A stretch of 64,000 bases of DNA from Pelagibacteraceae bacterium AG-422-I02 (GCA_003213555.1 QCMS01000003.1:33152-97151), one strand, 5' to 3'. Shown: positions 41,130 to 51,467, counted from the first letter of the stretch. The notes: generated by a model not told the origin, from the sequence alone. Program-made: numbers and translations.

Positions 41130-42914
41130 ATGAAATATCCTAAAGAATATCTTGATGAAATAAAATTAAGATTAAAAGTATCTCAAGTTGTAGGAAAAAC
41201 AGTTCAATTAAAAAAAAGAGGAAAAGAATTTATTGGACTCTCACCTTTTAAGAATGAAAAAAGCCCATCTTTTACAGTTAATGATGAAAAAGAATTTTAT
41301 CATTGTTTTAGTAGCGGCGAACATGGAAATATTTTTGATTTTCTAATGAAAACAAAATCAATAGGTTTTGGTGAAGCTGTTAGAACTTTAGCTGCGGAAG
41401 CAGGAATGCAGCCTTATAGATTTTCTAATTTTGATCAAAAAAAAGACTTAAGATTTCAAACTTACAAAAATATCTTTAAGGATTATACTAATTATTTTCA
41501 TCAACAACTATTAAATTCAGATAATAAAGAAATAGTAGAATACCTTTTGAAAAGAGATTTAAAAAAAAATACTATTGAGGAATTTCAATTAGGTTATGTC
41601 TCATGGCAAAATAAATTCTATGAAAAGCTACTAAAAAAATACTCTGAGGAAGAAATTAATTTAACAGGTTTATATTATAAAAATGATAAAACCGGAAAAT
41701 ATATAGATAGATTTAACTCAAGAATTATATTCCCAGTTAATAATATCACTGGTGACACAATCGCTTTCGGCGGAAGGATAATACGCGAGGGAAATTTAGC
41801 TAAATATATTAATTCTCCAGAAACAGAATTTTATAAAAAAGGAAATATGATTTTTAATTTAGATAAAGCTAAAGATTTAAGGTCAGAGACAGATGAAGTT
41901 TTAATTGTAGAGGGTTATATGGATGTTATAAGCGTCTATTCATCCGGTGTAAAGAATGTAATTGCTAACTCGGGTACTGCTTTAACAGAAAGACAAATTA
42001 GTTTGATTTGGAAGTTTTTTTCAAATCCAATTATTTGTTTAGATGGTGATGAGAGTGGGCAAAAAGCTGCTTTTAGAATTGCAGAAAAATTCTTTCCATT
42101 AATAAATGAAAAAAATAAAATTTTTTTTTCTATAATGCCCGAGGGCACGGACCCAGATGATTACATAAAAAAATACGGAAAAGATGGATTACAAAATTTA
42201 CTAAAGGAAAAACAAATTATTCAATCTTTTGTTTGGAATTATCATTTAAGAAAAATAGATCAAAATAATCCTTATGAAATTTCCAAGTTTGAAAAAGAAA
42301 TTCAAAAATTATCGTATTCTATTCAAGATGAAACTTTGAAAAAATATGTCCTCGAAGATTTTTTAGAAAAAATTAGAAAATTGACACCCATCCAAACCTC
42401 AAGAAAAAACTTTAAACGTATGTCATTTAAAAAAGAGAGAGATTATCATATTTTAAAAGAGACAAAACTTTTACATCAAAAAAAACAAAATTTGTCTAAA
42501 GTACAAATTATTGAATATTCAATTTTATATTTAATCTTAAATTTTTTTGAAATCATATCTAAAAAAATTGAAGATTTGTCAGAGTTAAATTTTCAAAGTG
42601 AAAAAAATGAAAACTTGAAAAAAAACGTCATTAATTCAATTACAGAAGGCGATGATAAGACAATTTTAAACAGAAAAATTGCCAGTTTTGAAAAGACAAT
42701 CCATGAAATTAATGAAAATTCTAGTATTCAGATGATTGCAAATAATAAAACTGAACAAGAAATACTAGATATACTTGACGACTTAATTCAAGATCACAAG
42801 AAGCAATATAGCCTTAAAAAAATAGAATCTCTTGAGCAGAAATTAATAAACAACTTGGATGAAAGCTCTTTCTCAGAGCTTCTTAAGCTCAAAAGTCAGT
42901 TAAATAGGGATTAA
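41130..42914 (+). CDS. dnaG: DNA primase
   Basis: SPFKNEKSPSFTVNDEKEFYHCFSSGEHGNIFDFLM, FGGRII, VEGYMDVI, DGDESGQKAA. Confidence 0.97.
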   Translation: MKYPKEYLDEIKLRLKVSQVVGKTVQLKKRGKEFIGLSPFKNEKSPSFTVNDEKEFYHCFSSGEHGNIFDFLMKTKSIGFGEAVRTLAAEAGMQPYRFSNFDQKKDLRFQTYKNIFKDYTNYFHQQLLNSDNKEIVEYLLKRDLKKNTIEEFQLGYVSWQNKFYEKLLKKYSEEEINLTGLYYKNDKTGKYIDRFNSRIIFPVNNITGDTIAFGGRIIREGNLAKYINSPETEFYKKGNMIFNLDKAKDLRSETDEVLIVEGYMDVISVYSSGVKNVIANSGTALTERQISLIWKFFSNPIICLDGDESGQKAAFRIAEKFFPLINEKNKIFFSIMPEGTDPDDYIKKYGKDGLQNLLKEKQIIQSFVWNYHLRKIDQNNPYEISKFEKEIQKLSYSIQDETLKKYVLEDFLEKIRKLTPIQTSRKNFKRMSFKKERDYHILKETKLLHQKKQNLSKVQIIEYSILYLILNFFEIISKKIEDLSELNFQSEKNENLKKNVINSITEGDDKTILNRKIASFEKTIHEINENSSIQMIANNKTEQEILDILDDLIQDHKKQYSLKKIESLEQKLINNLDESSFSELLKLKSQLNRD

Positions 42915-42966
42915 AAAAGTATAGATTTTTTAGAGTTAGTCATTATATATACTTCGTTGCTTAAAT

Positions 42967-44832
42967 ATGTCTGAAAAACTTATAACTAAATCATTTGAAA
43001 GACTTCTCGATAAAGGAAAGCATAGAGGTTTTATAACTTATGAAGAATTAGGAAAATCTTTAGGAAAAAGAAACGGTACTAATGAAAACATTGAGAGGGC
43101 TTTAATAATTCTAGTAGATGAAAAAGTCACATTAGTAGAAAAAAAATCTCAATTTCAATCAAACAAGAAGAAAGAGACGGCAAATCAAACTGAGGAAAAA
43201 ACTTCTGATAAAAGCGATGATCCAATTAGAATGTATCTTAGAGAGATGGGAGGTGTCGAACTTTTATCAAGAGAGGGAGAGATTGCGATAGCCAAAAGAA
43301 TAGAGGCTGGAAAAGATGTGATGATTAATGCACTTACTCAAAGTCCTATAGTAGGAAAAAAAATATTTGAATGGAAAGAGCAAATAGAAAATCAACAAAT
43401 GTTAGTGAGGGACATAATTGATATTGACTCTACATATGAAGATTTTGAGTCTTTAAATGAAGATAACGATGATGGGACAAAGGTAAATAAAAAAACTAAG
43501 TCAAAAAAGGAGAACGATAAAAAAGATGAAGTAGAAAAGAAGGATGAAACAAGTGATGATGATGAGTTTAATGTTTCTCTTGCTAAAATGGAGGAAGAAA
43601 TAAAACCAAAAATTATAAATATTTTAGACTCATTAAATAAAAATTATTCAAAACTAAAAAAATACCAAATTGAAAAACTTGAATGTCTGCTAGCTTCAAA
43701 AGAATTATCTGTATCAAAAAATAAGAATTTTAAAAAAATTCAAGAGATTTTAGTCGATAACTTTAAGAATTTACAATTAGCTCCTCACATTGTCGAGGAA
43801 TTGGTGCAATCACATTATAAAGAGAACAAAAAAATTGTTTCACTTGAAGGTGTGCTTATGAGATTAGCTATGGATAATAAGATTTCTCGAGAAGAATTTT
43901 TAAAATATTATGTCGGTAATGAAATTAATCCAAAATTTGAAATTTTTTTAAAAGAAAACCCGACCTGGAAAGCTTTCTTTAAAAAATATAAAAAAGATTT
44001 TACAGAAATTAAAGATAGATTAGTGGAGTTTAGTAAAAAAATTGGTTTATCTGTAGGTGAATTCAAAAAACTAGTTAGTAGGATACAAAAAGGTGAAAGA
44101 GAATCTAGAATAGCAAAAAAAGAGATGGTAGAGGCAAACTTAAGATTAGTAATATCTATAGCAAAAAAATATACAAATAGAGGACTTCAATTTTTAGATT
44201 TAATACAAGAGGGTAATATTGGCCTAATGAAAGCAGTAGATAAGTTTGAATACAGAAGAGGTTACAAATTTTCAACTTATGCAACTTGGTGGATTAGGCA
44301 AGCAATAACAAGATCAATTGCTGACCAAGCAAGAACAATAAGAATACCAGTACATATGATTGAAACTATAAATAAGATTGTAAGAACTCAAAGACAAATA
44401 ATGAGTGAATTTGGAAGAGAGCCGACCCCTGAAGAGCTAGCAAAAAAACTCGCTATGCCATTGGAGAAAGTAAGAAAAGTTTTAAAAATTGCAAAAGAAC
44501 CAGTATCACTTGAAACACCAGTGGGTGACGAAGAAGATAGTAGTCTTGGAGATTTTATTGAAGACAAAAATGCACTACAACCGCTTGACACAGCAATTCA
44601 ATCTAATCTAAGTGAATCAACAACTAAAATTTTAGCTTCACTAACTCCCAGGGAGGAAAGAGTTTTAAGAATGCGATTTGGCATAGGGATGAATACTGAT
44701 CACACGCTTGAGGAGGTGGGGCTACAATTTTCAGTGACAAGAGAAAGAATAAGACAAATAGAAGCAAAAGCTCTAAGAAAGCTAAAACATCCAAGTAGAT
44801 CGAAGCAACTGAAAAGTTTTCTAGAAAAATAA
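42967..44832 (+). CDS. rpoD: RNA polymerase sigma factor RpoD
   Basis: [22 protein letters not shown], region 2 [40 protein letters not shown], region 4 [20 protein letters not shown]. Confidence 0.98.
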   Translation: MSEKLITKSFERLLDKGKHRGFITYEELGKSLGKRNGTNENIERALIILVDEKVTLVEKKSQFQSNKKKETANQTEEKTSDKSDDPIRMYLREMGGVELLSREGEIAIAKRIEAGKDVMINALTQSPIVGKKIFEWKEQIENQQMLVRDIIDIDSTYEDFESLNEDNDDGTKVNKKTKSKKENDKKDEVEKKDETSDDDEFNVSLAKMEEEIKPKIINILDSLNKNYSKLKKYQIEKLECLLASKELSVSKNKNFKKIQEILVDNFKNLQLAPHIVEELVQSHYKENKKIVSLEGVLMRLAMDNKISREEFLKYYVGNEINPKFEIFLKENPTWKAFFKKYKKDFTEIKDRLVEFSKKIGLSVGEFKKLVSRIQKGERESRIAKKEMVEANLRLVISIAKKYTNRGLQFLDLIQEGNIGLMKAVDKFEYRRGYKFSTYATWWIRQAITRSIADQARTIRIPVHMIETINKIVRTQRQIMSEFGREPTPEELAKKLAMPLEKVRKVLKIAKEPVSLETPVGDEEDSSLGDFIEDKNALQPLDTAIQSNLSESTTKILASLTPREERVLRMRFGIGMNTDHTLEEVGLQFSVTRERIRQIEAKALRKLKHPSRSKQLKSFLEK

Positions 44833-44854
44833 AAATTTGAAAAATATATAAAAT

Positions 44855-45628
44855 TTGTCATTTGCATTAAAAAGAAAATTACCACAAATTTATAAAATCT
44901 TAAAAAAATTTGAAAAATACGTTCCAGCGGAAGTTTATCTATGGGATAAAAAAAAATACTCAGCAAATCTTAAAATAGTTTCACTTTTAAGTATATGGCA
45001 AAGTTGGCCACGGCTCAAAACTGAGTCTAAAGTCGTTTATGACTTTTATACAGGAGGTGATGTTTTAGATATTGGTGCCTTTCAAGGAATATACGCTTTT
45101 ATTCTTGCTCCAAAAGCGAAAAAAAATGATACCTTCATTTTGTGCGAACCAGATATGAGTGTAAAAAAAGAGCTTCTAGATAACATAAGGATTTTAAAAA
45201 ATTTATTTAAGTACGTAAATTTTAAACATATTTTTGAACCAATCGGAAATGGAAATAAAGTTGTGAGAAATCCCACGATTTATGGACACCCAAAATTTGA
45301 GAGCAAAGATACTTTTAATAATAAAAATAATTCTACAGAAAGTTTTAATTCGATAACTTTGGATGAATTAGTTAAAATTAATAAAATATCACCGACTTTT
45401 ATTAAAATTGATGTTGAAGGTGCTGAATACAATGTTTTAAATGGAATGAAGAATATTTTCGAAACTTTAAAACCTATAATTATGCTTGAAAAGCACCCTA
45501 CATTATTACCGAAGAATGTTAATATCGGCTCTATTAATAGTCTACTGCATCAAAATGGCTACGAGATGGTTAAAGAAATTTATAAAGATGATGTAGCAAT
45601 TACAGAAATTTGGAAAAATTCTAATTAA
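44855..45628 (+). CDS. FkbM-family methyltransferase (TTG start)
   Basis: DVLDIGAFQGIYAFILAPKAK, FIKIDVEGAEYNVLNGM. Confidence 0.8.
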   Translation: MSFALKRKLPQIYKILKKFEKYVPAEVYLWDKKKYSANLKIVSLLSIWQSWPRLKTESKVVYDFYTGGDVLDIGAFQGIYAFILAPKAKKNDTFILCEPDMSVKKELLDNIRILKNLFKYVNFKHIFEPIGNGNKVVRNPTIYGHPKFESKDTFNNKNNSTESFNSITLDELVKINKISPTFIKIDVEGAEYNVLNGMKNIFETLKPIIMLEKHPTLLPKNVNIGSINSLLHQNGYEMVKEIYKDDVAITEIWKNSN

Positions 45629-45698
45629 AAATTCTATTAAGAAGATTAAGTTTTTCTTGAAGGTAGGCTGAAAGACTTGTAAGTATTATTTTAATTAA

Positions 45699-45775
45699 GG
45701 GCCTGTAGCTCAGTTGGTTAGAGCAGTACACTCATAATGTATTGGTCCCAGGTTCGAGTCCTGGCGGGCCCACCA
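45699..45775 (+). tRNA. tRNA with CAT anticodon, likely tRNA-Ile2 (lysidine-type), elongator Met not excluded
   Basis: GGGCCTG/CGGGCCC acceptor, GTACA-CTCATAA-TGTAT anticodon arm, CCAGG-TTCGAGT-CCTGG, encoded CCA; C4-G69 and C5-G68 pairs favour Ile2 over Met. Confidence 0.9.
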
Positions 45776-45777
45776 AA

Positions 45778-46374
45778 TTAGTTTTTGATAAATTCGTCAA
45801 GTTTGTTAATCAAAATTTGAATATCGTTATTATTAGAACTTAATATTGATGCAAATTCTTCTTTTTGTGTTCTAGCCAAACTTAAACCTTCAACTATTAG
45901 ATCTCTTATTAAAGGTTTTTCAGGATTCTTAGTATAAACTCTCCAGTCTATCTCAATCTCCGGTGAACCATCACTTGGTTTTACTTTTGAATTTACGATC
46001 GTGTAATTATCACTTTTTTTGTCTGAGCTAAGCACTTCAAATTTACTTGATGAATAATCTGAAAGTCTTGATGTAAGACTTTTTAAAAAGTATTTTTCAA
46101 ATGACTTTTGATAGTTTACCAGAACCTCACTATCTGAAGATTTTCTTAGCTCCCCAAGTGTATAAAGACTAAGTGCTTTAATGTCTACATGTTCAAGAGC
46201 TATTTCCCTAACAAAATTTTTTTTCTGATCCGTGTTTAAATTTTCGTCTCCTAACTTAGTAATTACATCATTTACCAACTCATTTACAAAATCTTTTGGA
46301 TTTAAACTATAAGCTTTTAAAGAACTGCTAAAGATTAAAAATATTAAAATTAAAAAAATACTAAACTTTTTCAT
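45778..46374 (-). CDS. mlaC: MlaC/Ttg2D-family phospholipid-binding protein
   Basis: Signal peptide, FVREIALEHVDIKALSLYTLGELRK, DWRVYTKN, LIRDLIVEGLSLARTQKEEFASIL. Confidence 0.87.
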   Translation of the reverse strand: MKKFSIFLILIFLIFSSSLKAYSLNPKDFVNELVNDVITKLGDENLNTDQKKNFVREIALEHVDIKALSLYTLGELRKSSDSEVLVNYQKSFEKYFLKSLTSRLSDYSSSKFEVLSSDKKSDNYTIVNSKVKPSDGSPEIEIDWRVYTKNPEKPLIRDLIVEGLSLARTQKEEFASILSSNNNDIQILINKLDEFIKN

Positions 46375-46381
46375 TAATATT

Positions 46382-47125
46382 TTAATTATCTAAACTTCCC
46401 CACTCATCCTCGTTTTGAATGGAATTTTTTATTTTATTTTCTCTATCTTGCAAATAAATACTTTTTAGAGATGAATATAAATCAATAGTATTTTTCTTTA
46501 AGCTTTCAATATTTTGATTATTATCTGCTCTAAAATCGATAGCTGTTGCCCCCCTAACTGAAAAATAATCCAAACTGTTTCCCGATGTGCTAAAAATTTC
46601 TTTTTCTCTGATAGTTATATGAGCGAAAGGATCAACAAAAGTATCTGCAATCATTCCTATAGAGTCTCTTGCAGTAGTTGGTCCTAAAACAGGAAGAACA
46701 AAGTAACAGCCTGGGCCTACCCCGTAAGAACCCAAAGTTTGTCCCACATCCTCTTTGTGAGGCTTGAGACCAATTTTTTCTGCTGGATTTAAAAATCCTA
46801 GAATCCCAACCGAGGTGTTAATCGCAAAGCTGCCAACGGAGTGACCCAGCTGTTTAAAATTTCCTTGTAATATATTGTTAGGTATAGATAATAAAACTCC
46901 AATATTCGAGGTAAAATTACTTGTACCAGTTTTTATTGGATCTGGTAATTTGTTGTAGCCTTTAGCTAATGGTTCTAAAACAATTTCATCTAAAGCCATG
47001 TTGAACTTAAAAACTGCCCTACTAGTGTTTTCAAAACACTCCTCAGTAGCTTTAGCACTAACATGAAAAGTTGATATCATTATGTATAGTGCAATGATAA
47101 ATTTTATGTTTTTAAAAATATGCAT
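46382..47125 (-). CDS. mlaA: MlaA/VacJ outer membrane lipid asymmetry protein
   Basis: ENTSRAVFKFNMALDEIVLEPLAKGYNKLPDPIKTGTSNFTSNI, EDVGQTLGSYGVGPGCYFVLPVLGPTTARDSIG. Confidence 0.93.
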   Translation of the reverse strand: MHIFKNIKFIIALYIMISTFHVSAKATEECFENTSRAVFKFNMALDEIVLEPLAKGYNKLPDPIKTGTSNFTSNIGVLLSIPNNILQGNFKQLGHSVGSFAINTSVGILGFLNPAEKIGLKPHKEDVGQTLGSYGVGPGCYFVLPVLGPTTARDSIGMIADTFVDPFAHITIREKEIFSTSGNSLDYFSVRGATAIDFRADNNQNIESLKKNTIDLYSSLKSIYLQDRENKIKNSIQNEDEWGSLDN

Positions 47126-47221
47126 ATTGGCTATATATATAATTTTAACTTATAATCTATATAAAATTTAACTTAATTTTGTTTAAATCATGAAAAAAAA
47201 AGATCATTAAACACTAATTTT

Positions 47222-47926
47222 ATGAAAAAAATATTAGATTTTTCACCTAATTACTCGAAAAAGATCAGATCAAAGAAGAGTATAAAATATGTGATTATCC
47301 ACTATACAGGAATGCAATCTGAAATTGAATCTATTAAAAAACTTAAAAATTTAAATTCAAAAGTTAGTTGTCATTATCTAATTAATAGAAAAGGCATTAT
47401 CTTTCAGATGGTTAGAGAAAGATATATAGCTTGGCATGCTGGCAAATCGAAATGGAAAGATGTTGTAAACCTTAATAGTCAATCCATAGGAATTGAACTA
47501 GTTAATAAAGGCCATGAATATGGATATCAGAATTATAAAAATGAGCAAATTAAAAGTTTAATTAAACTTTGTAAGTATTTGAAAAAGAAATATGCAATTA
47601 AAAGAGAAAATTTTTTGGGCCATTCTGATATTGCTCCTTTAAGAAAGAAAGATCCCGGAGAAAAGTTTCCTTGGGAAAAACTTAGCAATTACCATTTAGG
47701 GAAATGGGTTAAACCTAAGAAAACATTTAATTATAACATAAAAAAAACTAAATACTTATTTTTCAAAAATTTGCATCTTTTAGGTTACAGATACTTTAAT
47801 ATTCTGAAAAGAAAAAAAAATGACGTAAAAATTATAAAATCCTTTCAAAGGCATTATTTGCCTTATAACGTTAGTGGAAAAATTGATAAAAAAACCTTAA
47901 TTATAAGCCATTTTTTAACCCAATAA
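47222..47926 (+). CDS. N-acetylmuramoyl-L-alanine amidase (AmpD-like)
   Basis: VIIHYTGMQSE, SCHYLINRKGIIFQMVRERYIAWHAGKSKW, GHSDIAPLRKKDPGEKFPW. Confidence 0.93.
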   Translation: MKKILDFSPNYSKKIRSKKSIKYVIIHYTGMQSEIESIKKLKNLNSKVSCHYLINRKGIIFQMVRERYIAWHAGKSKWKDVVNLNSQSIGIELVNKGHEYGYQNYKNEQIKSLIKLCKYLKKKYAIKRENFLGHSDIAPLRKKDPGEKFPWEKLSNYHLGKWVKPKKTFNYNIKKTKYLFFKNLHLLGYRYFNILKRKKNDVKIIKSFQRHYLPYNVSGKIDKKTLIISHFLTQ

Positions 47927-47972
47927 GTTTAAATACCTTGATTAATTTTAGATTATTAATTAAAAGATAATC

Positions 47973-48327
47973 GCCAGATAATTGGATAATCGCTATTATG
48001 CAGTTAATAGAGGAAAGTCCGGGCTCCGTAAAGACACAGTGCCAGTTAATAGCTGGCGAAGGTGACTTCAGGGATAGTGCCACAGAAAATAAACCGCCTA
48101 ATCAAGGCAAGGGTGAAACGGCGAGGTAAGAGCTCACCGGTTTTTTGGTAACAAAAAACGCAAGGCAAACCCCACTGGGAGCAAGGTTAAATAGAGAAGA
48201 CATTGTGTTTGACACTAAAAACAGTCTTTAGTTAGTCTTCTGGGTTAACCGCTTGAGCTTAAGTGCGAATTTGAGCCTAGAGAAATGATATCTTCAATGA
48301 CAGAACCCGGCTTACAGATTATCTGGC
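47973..48327 (+). ncRNA. rnpB: RNase P RNA, type A
   Basis: GAGGAAAGTCCGGGCTCC 5' core, GGTGAAACGGCGAGGTAAGAGCTCACCG, ACAGAACCCGGCTTA 3' core; P1 pairing GCCAGATAAT/ATTATCTGGC fixes ends. Confidence 0.96.
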
Positions 48328-48385
48328 AACACCTTTCGGTATAAAAAATGTTCTACTTTTGTACTTTTAAAAAAGTATAAACTTA

Positions 48386-48427
48386 TTGACTAATTTATAA
48401 AAACCCATACTATCCCAATTAATCCCA
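48386..48427 (+). promoter_or_regulatory. Putative mra/dcw promoter overlapped by three MraZ-type boxes
   Basis: TTGACT (48386-48391), 16-nt spacer, TACTAT (48408-48413); CCCA at 48404, 48414 and 48424, i.e. TGGGN-N5-TGGGN-N5-TGGGN on the minus strand. Confidence 0.7.
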
Positions 48428-48478
48428 TATTGGAGGATATATTGGAAAATACAAATTATAAGTGGTTTTTATTAAAAA

Positions 48479-48937
48479 ATGTTTTTATCAAGTTACGAGA
48501 ACAAAATAGACAAGAAGGGACGTGTCTCTGTGCCAGCAACATTTAGATCTCACTTAAATTCAATGGGCTACAATGGTTTCATAGGGTACCCGTCTTTTAA
48601 TCATTCAGCTTTAGAGGCTTGCTCTCAAGATAGAATAGAAAAACTTTCAAATACGATTGACTCGCTCAATCCCTTTGAAGAAAAAAGAGATTTCTTTGCT
48701 ACCTCAATACTGTCAGAAAGTGAAAACTTACAATTTGATACTGAAGGAAGAGTTTCTATATCAAACAAATTACTTAATCATGCAAAAATTAAAAACAATG
48801 TTTTATTTGTTGGTTTAGGAAAAACATTTCAAATTTGGGAGCCAAAAATTTTTGAAAAATTTAAAACTTTAGCTAGGAAGAAAGCTTATCAAAATAGATC
48901 TTACTTAAAATGGGAGACAAAACAGAAGGAAATTTAA
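48479..48937 (+). CDS. mraZ: Transcriptional regulator / division protein MraZ
   Basis: MFLSSYENKIDKKGRVSVPATFRSHL, LQFDTEGRVSISNKLLNHAKIKNNVLFVGLGKTFQIWEP. Confidence 0.95.
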   Translation: MFLSSYENKIDKKGRVSVPATFRSHLNSMGYNGFIGYPSFNHSALEACSQDRIEKLSNTIDSLNPFEEKRDFFATSILSESENLQFDTEGRVSISNKLLNHAKIKNNVLFVGLGKTFQIWEPKIFEKFKTLARKKAYQNRSYLKWETKQKEI

Positions 48938-48938
48938 T

Positions 48939-50438
48939 ATGAGTATAAATATTGGTGGAGGAGAATTAAAAGAATTAAAACCTAGAATTTTAGTTTTAGG
49001 AGTTGGAGGCGCAGGAGGAAATGCAATAAATGCAATGATTGAGTCTGGAATGGAAGGCGTAGAATTTGTTGCTGTGAATACAGATGCTCAAGATTTGAAA
49101 ATGAGTAAAGCTGACGCCAAAATTCAGATAGGAATGAATTTAACTAAAGGCTTGGGAGCTGGTGCTAAACATGATATTGGCCAAGCCGCCGCCGATGAGT
49201 CTATGAATGAAATTACGAGTTATATGCAAGGTGCGAATATGGTTTTTATTACATCTGGAATGGGTGGAGGCACAGGCACTGGTGCATCTCATGTGATTGC
49301 AAGAGCAGCAAGAGAATTAAATATTTTAACTGTTGGTGTTACAACTTTACCTTTTTCTTATGAAGGTCCAAAAAGAATGCGGAGAGCATTAGAGGGATTA
49401 GAAGAATTTAAAAAACATTTAGATACTGTAATTGTAGTTCCAAATCAAAACCTTTTCAAGATCGCAAGTGAGACAACTACATTTGAAGAATCATTTAATT
49501 TATCAAATAATGTTTTAAAGCATGGAGTGCAAAGTGTTACTGATTTAATGGTTAGACCTGGAATGATTAATTTGGATTTTGCTGATGTTGAAACTGTTAT
49601 GAGTGCAATGGGAAAAGCTATGATGGGTACAGGAGAAGCAGAGGGTGAAAATAGAGCTATGTCTGCTACTGAAATTGCTTTAAACAATCCATTGATTGAT
49701 GAGTATTCTCTTCAAGGTGCCAAAGGATTATTAATTAATATAACTGGTGGAAATGATCTTACACTTTTTGAGGTCGATCAATCTGTTAATAAAATAAGAG
49801 CAGAAGTTGATCCTGAAGCTGAATTAATTTTTGGCGCAATCAAAGATGAAAATATGACAGGAAAAATTAGAGTTTCAATAGTAGCAACTTCACTTGATGG
49901 ACATAAAACTGAGAATAAAACAGTATTAAATATGTTTTCAAGAGTTCAAAATCGAAACACAGGGTATTCTGAGAATTTATTTTCTCAGAATTCACGAATT
50001 GAAAAAAATACTTTAAATTCTATTGATGGTGCTACTGCATTAAAACTTGATGAAAGTTTTGAATTAGATGAACATAAGATGAATAATTTACTTAATGATG
50101 CGGAAAATCAATCAGTTAATGATACAAAATTTGAAACTTCCCTAGACGCAGTGAAGCCAACTAATGAGATACCTTCTGGTGTCTCTATTGAAAGTGCCTC
50201 ATACATGGAAAAAAATAGCTCAATAGAAAATGACTTAAATCAACCAATATCAGCACCCAATGAAGATGAAGAGTATACACCAAAATTATTTTCTGATGAA
50301 CAGGGCTATCAATCAGATAAAGACATGGAAGAGTCAAATGCTCAAGAAAAAAACGATATTGATGAATTATTTAATCAAGAAGTAAATGAGGAAGAGGATT
50401 TCGAAATTCCAGCATTTTTAAGAAAACAAAAGTTTTGA
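48939..50438 (+). CDS. ftsZ: Cell division protein FtsZ
   Basis: GVGGAGGNAINAMI, NTDAQDL, GMGGGTGTGASHVIA, C-terminal peptide DFEIPAFLRKQ. Confidence 0.98.
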   Translation: MSINIGGGELKELKPRILVLGVGGAGGNAINAMIESGMEGVEFVAVNTDAQDLKMSKADAKIQIGMNLTKGLGAGAKHDIGQAAADESMNEITSYMQGANMVFITSGMGGGTGTGASHVIARAARELNILTVGVTTLPFSYEGPKRMRRALEGLEEFKKHLDTVIVVPNQNLFKIASETTTFEESFNLSNNVLKHGVQSVTDLMVRPGMINLDFADVETVMSAMGKAMMGTGEAEGENRAMSATEIALNNPLIDEYSLQGAKGLLINITGGNDLTLFEVDQSVNKIRAEVDPEAELIFGAIKDENMTGKIRVSIVATSLDGHKTENKTVLNMFSRVQNRNTGYSENLFSQNSRIEKNTLNSIDGATALKLDESFELDEHKMNNLLNDAENQSVNDTKFETSLDAVKPTNEIPSGVSIESASYMEKNSSIENDLNQPISAPNEDEEYTPKLFSDEQGYQSDKDMEESNAQEKNDIDELFNQEVNEEEDFEIPAFLRKQKF

Positions 50439-50456
50439 TGACTCTGTCTTGGATTC

Positions 50457-51467
50457 ATGAACAATCATATCTCATCACTGGAAACATTTCATCTTCCAGT
50501 AATGTTAAATGAAGTTATAAAATTATCTTCACCTTCTTCAAAAAAAAAATTTATTGATTGTACATTTGGAGGCGGAGGCTATTCAAAAGAAATTTTAAAG
50601 TTTCCAAACACTTTTGTGCAAGCAATAGATAGAGATGATAAAGTATTAATTATTGCAAAAAAACTTGAGAAAAAATTTCAAGAAAGATTTAAATTTACTC
50701 AGATTAAGTTTAGTCAATTAGCTACTATTGCAAAAGATTGTGTAGATACTGTTATTTTTGATTTAGGCTTATCATCTATTCAATTAGATGATCTTGATAG
50801 AGGATTTTCTTTTAAATCTAGAAAAAAATTAAATATGACAATGGGGCTTAACGATCTAACAGCTTTGGAAGTAATAAATAATTTAAGTGAAAAAGATTTA
50901 AAGTCAGTAATTAAAATTTTAGGCGACGAGAAAGAGGCGAATAAAATTGCTAAAAATATAATTAAACATCGTAATATAAAAAAAATAACAAACACAGTAG
51001 ATTTGGTAAGAATAATTGAAAAAAGTAAAAAAAAAAATTATTCAAGTAAAATTAATCCAAGCACAAAAACCTTTCAGGCTTTAAGGATTTTTGTAAATAA
51101 AGAAATAACCGAGTTGATATATGGCATAATTAACGCAACCAAAATATTAAAACCAGGTGGAAAAATTCTTGTTGTTAGCTTTCATTCACTAGAAGACAGA
51201 ATTGTAAAATATTTCTTTACTAATTTTTCCAAAAATAAATCAAGGCCTTCTAGGTATTTTCCCGAAAAAGAAATAAAAGACTCGTCATTATTTGATGAAT
51301 ATAAAAATAATGTAATAAGACCATCAAAAAAAGAAATAGAGCAAAACAATAGATCAAGGTCAGCAAAATTAAGATTCGCAGTTCGCAGTAAAAACAAATT
51401 CAGCTTTCCAGAGGGGTTAATTGAAAAATTTAAAAAATATTTAGTCTTGGAGTCAATAAATGATTAA
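50457..51467 (+). CDS. rsmH: 16S rRNA m4C1402 methyltransferase
   Basis: HLPVMLNEV, DCTFGGGGYSKEIL, FDLGLSSIQLDDLDRGFSF, VVSFHSLEDRIVK. Confidence 0.97.
   Translation: MNNHISSLETFHLPVMLNEVIKLSSPSSKKKFIDCTFGGGGYSKEILKFPNTFVQAIDRDDKVLIIAKKLEKKFQERFKFTQIKFSQLATIAKDCVDTVIFDLGLSSIQLDDLDRGFSFKSRKKLNMTMGLNDLTALEVINNLSEKDLKSVIKILGDEKEANKIAKNIIKHRNIKKITNTVDLVRIIEKSKKKNYSSKINPSTKTFQALRIFVNKEITELIYGIINATKILKPGGKILVVSFHSLEDRIVKYFFTNFSKNKSRPSRYFPEKEIKDSSLFDEYKNNVIRPSKKEIEQNNRSRSAKLRFAVRSKNKFSFPEGLIEKFKKYLVLESIND

Noticed and set aside
47901-48083. 60-aa minus-strand ORF
   Set aside because: Overlaps the 5' part of the well-supported RNase P RNA gene.
48350-48385. GTACTTTTAAAAAAGTAT inverted repeat after rnpB as terminator
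   Set aside because: Stem is AT-only apart from one pair and lacks a clear U tract; too weak to call.
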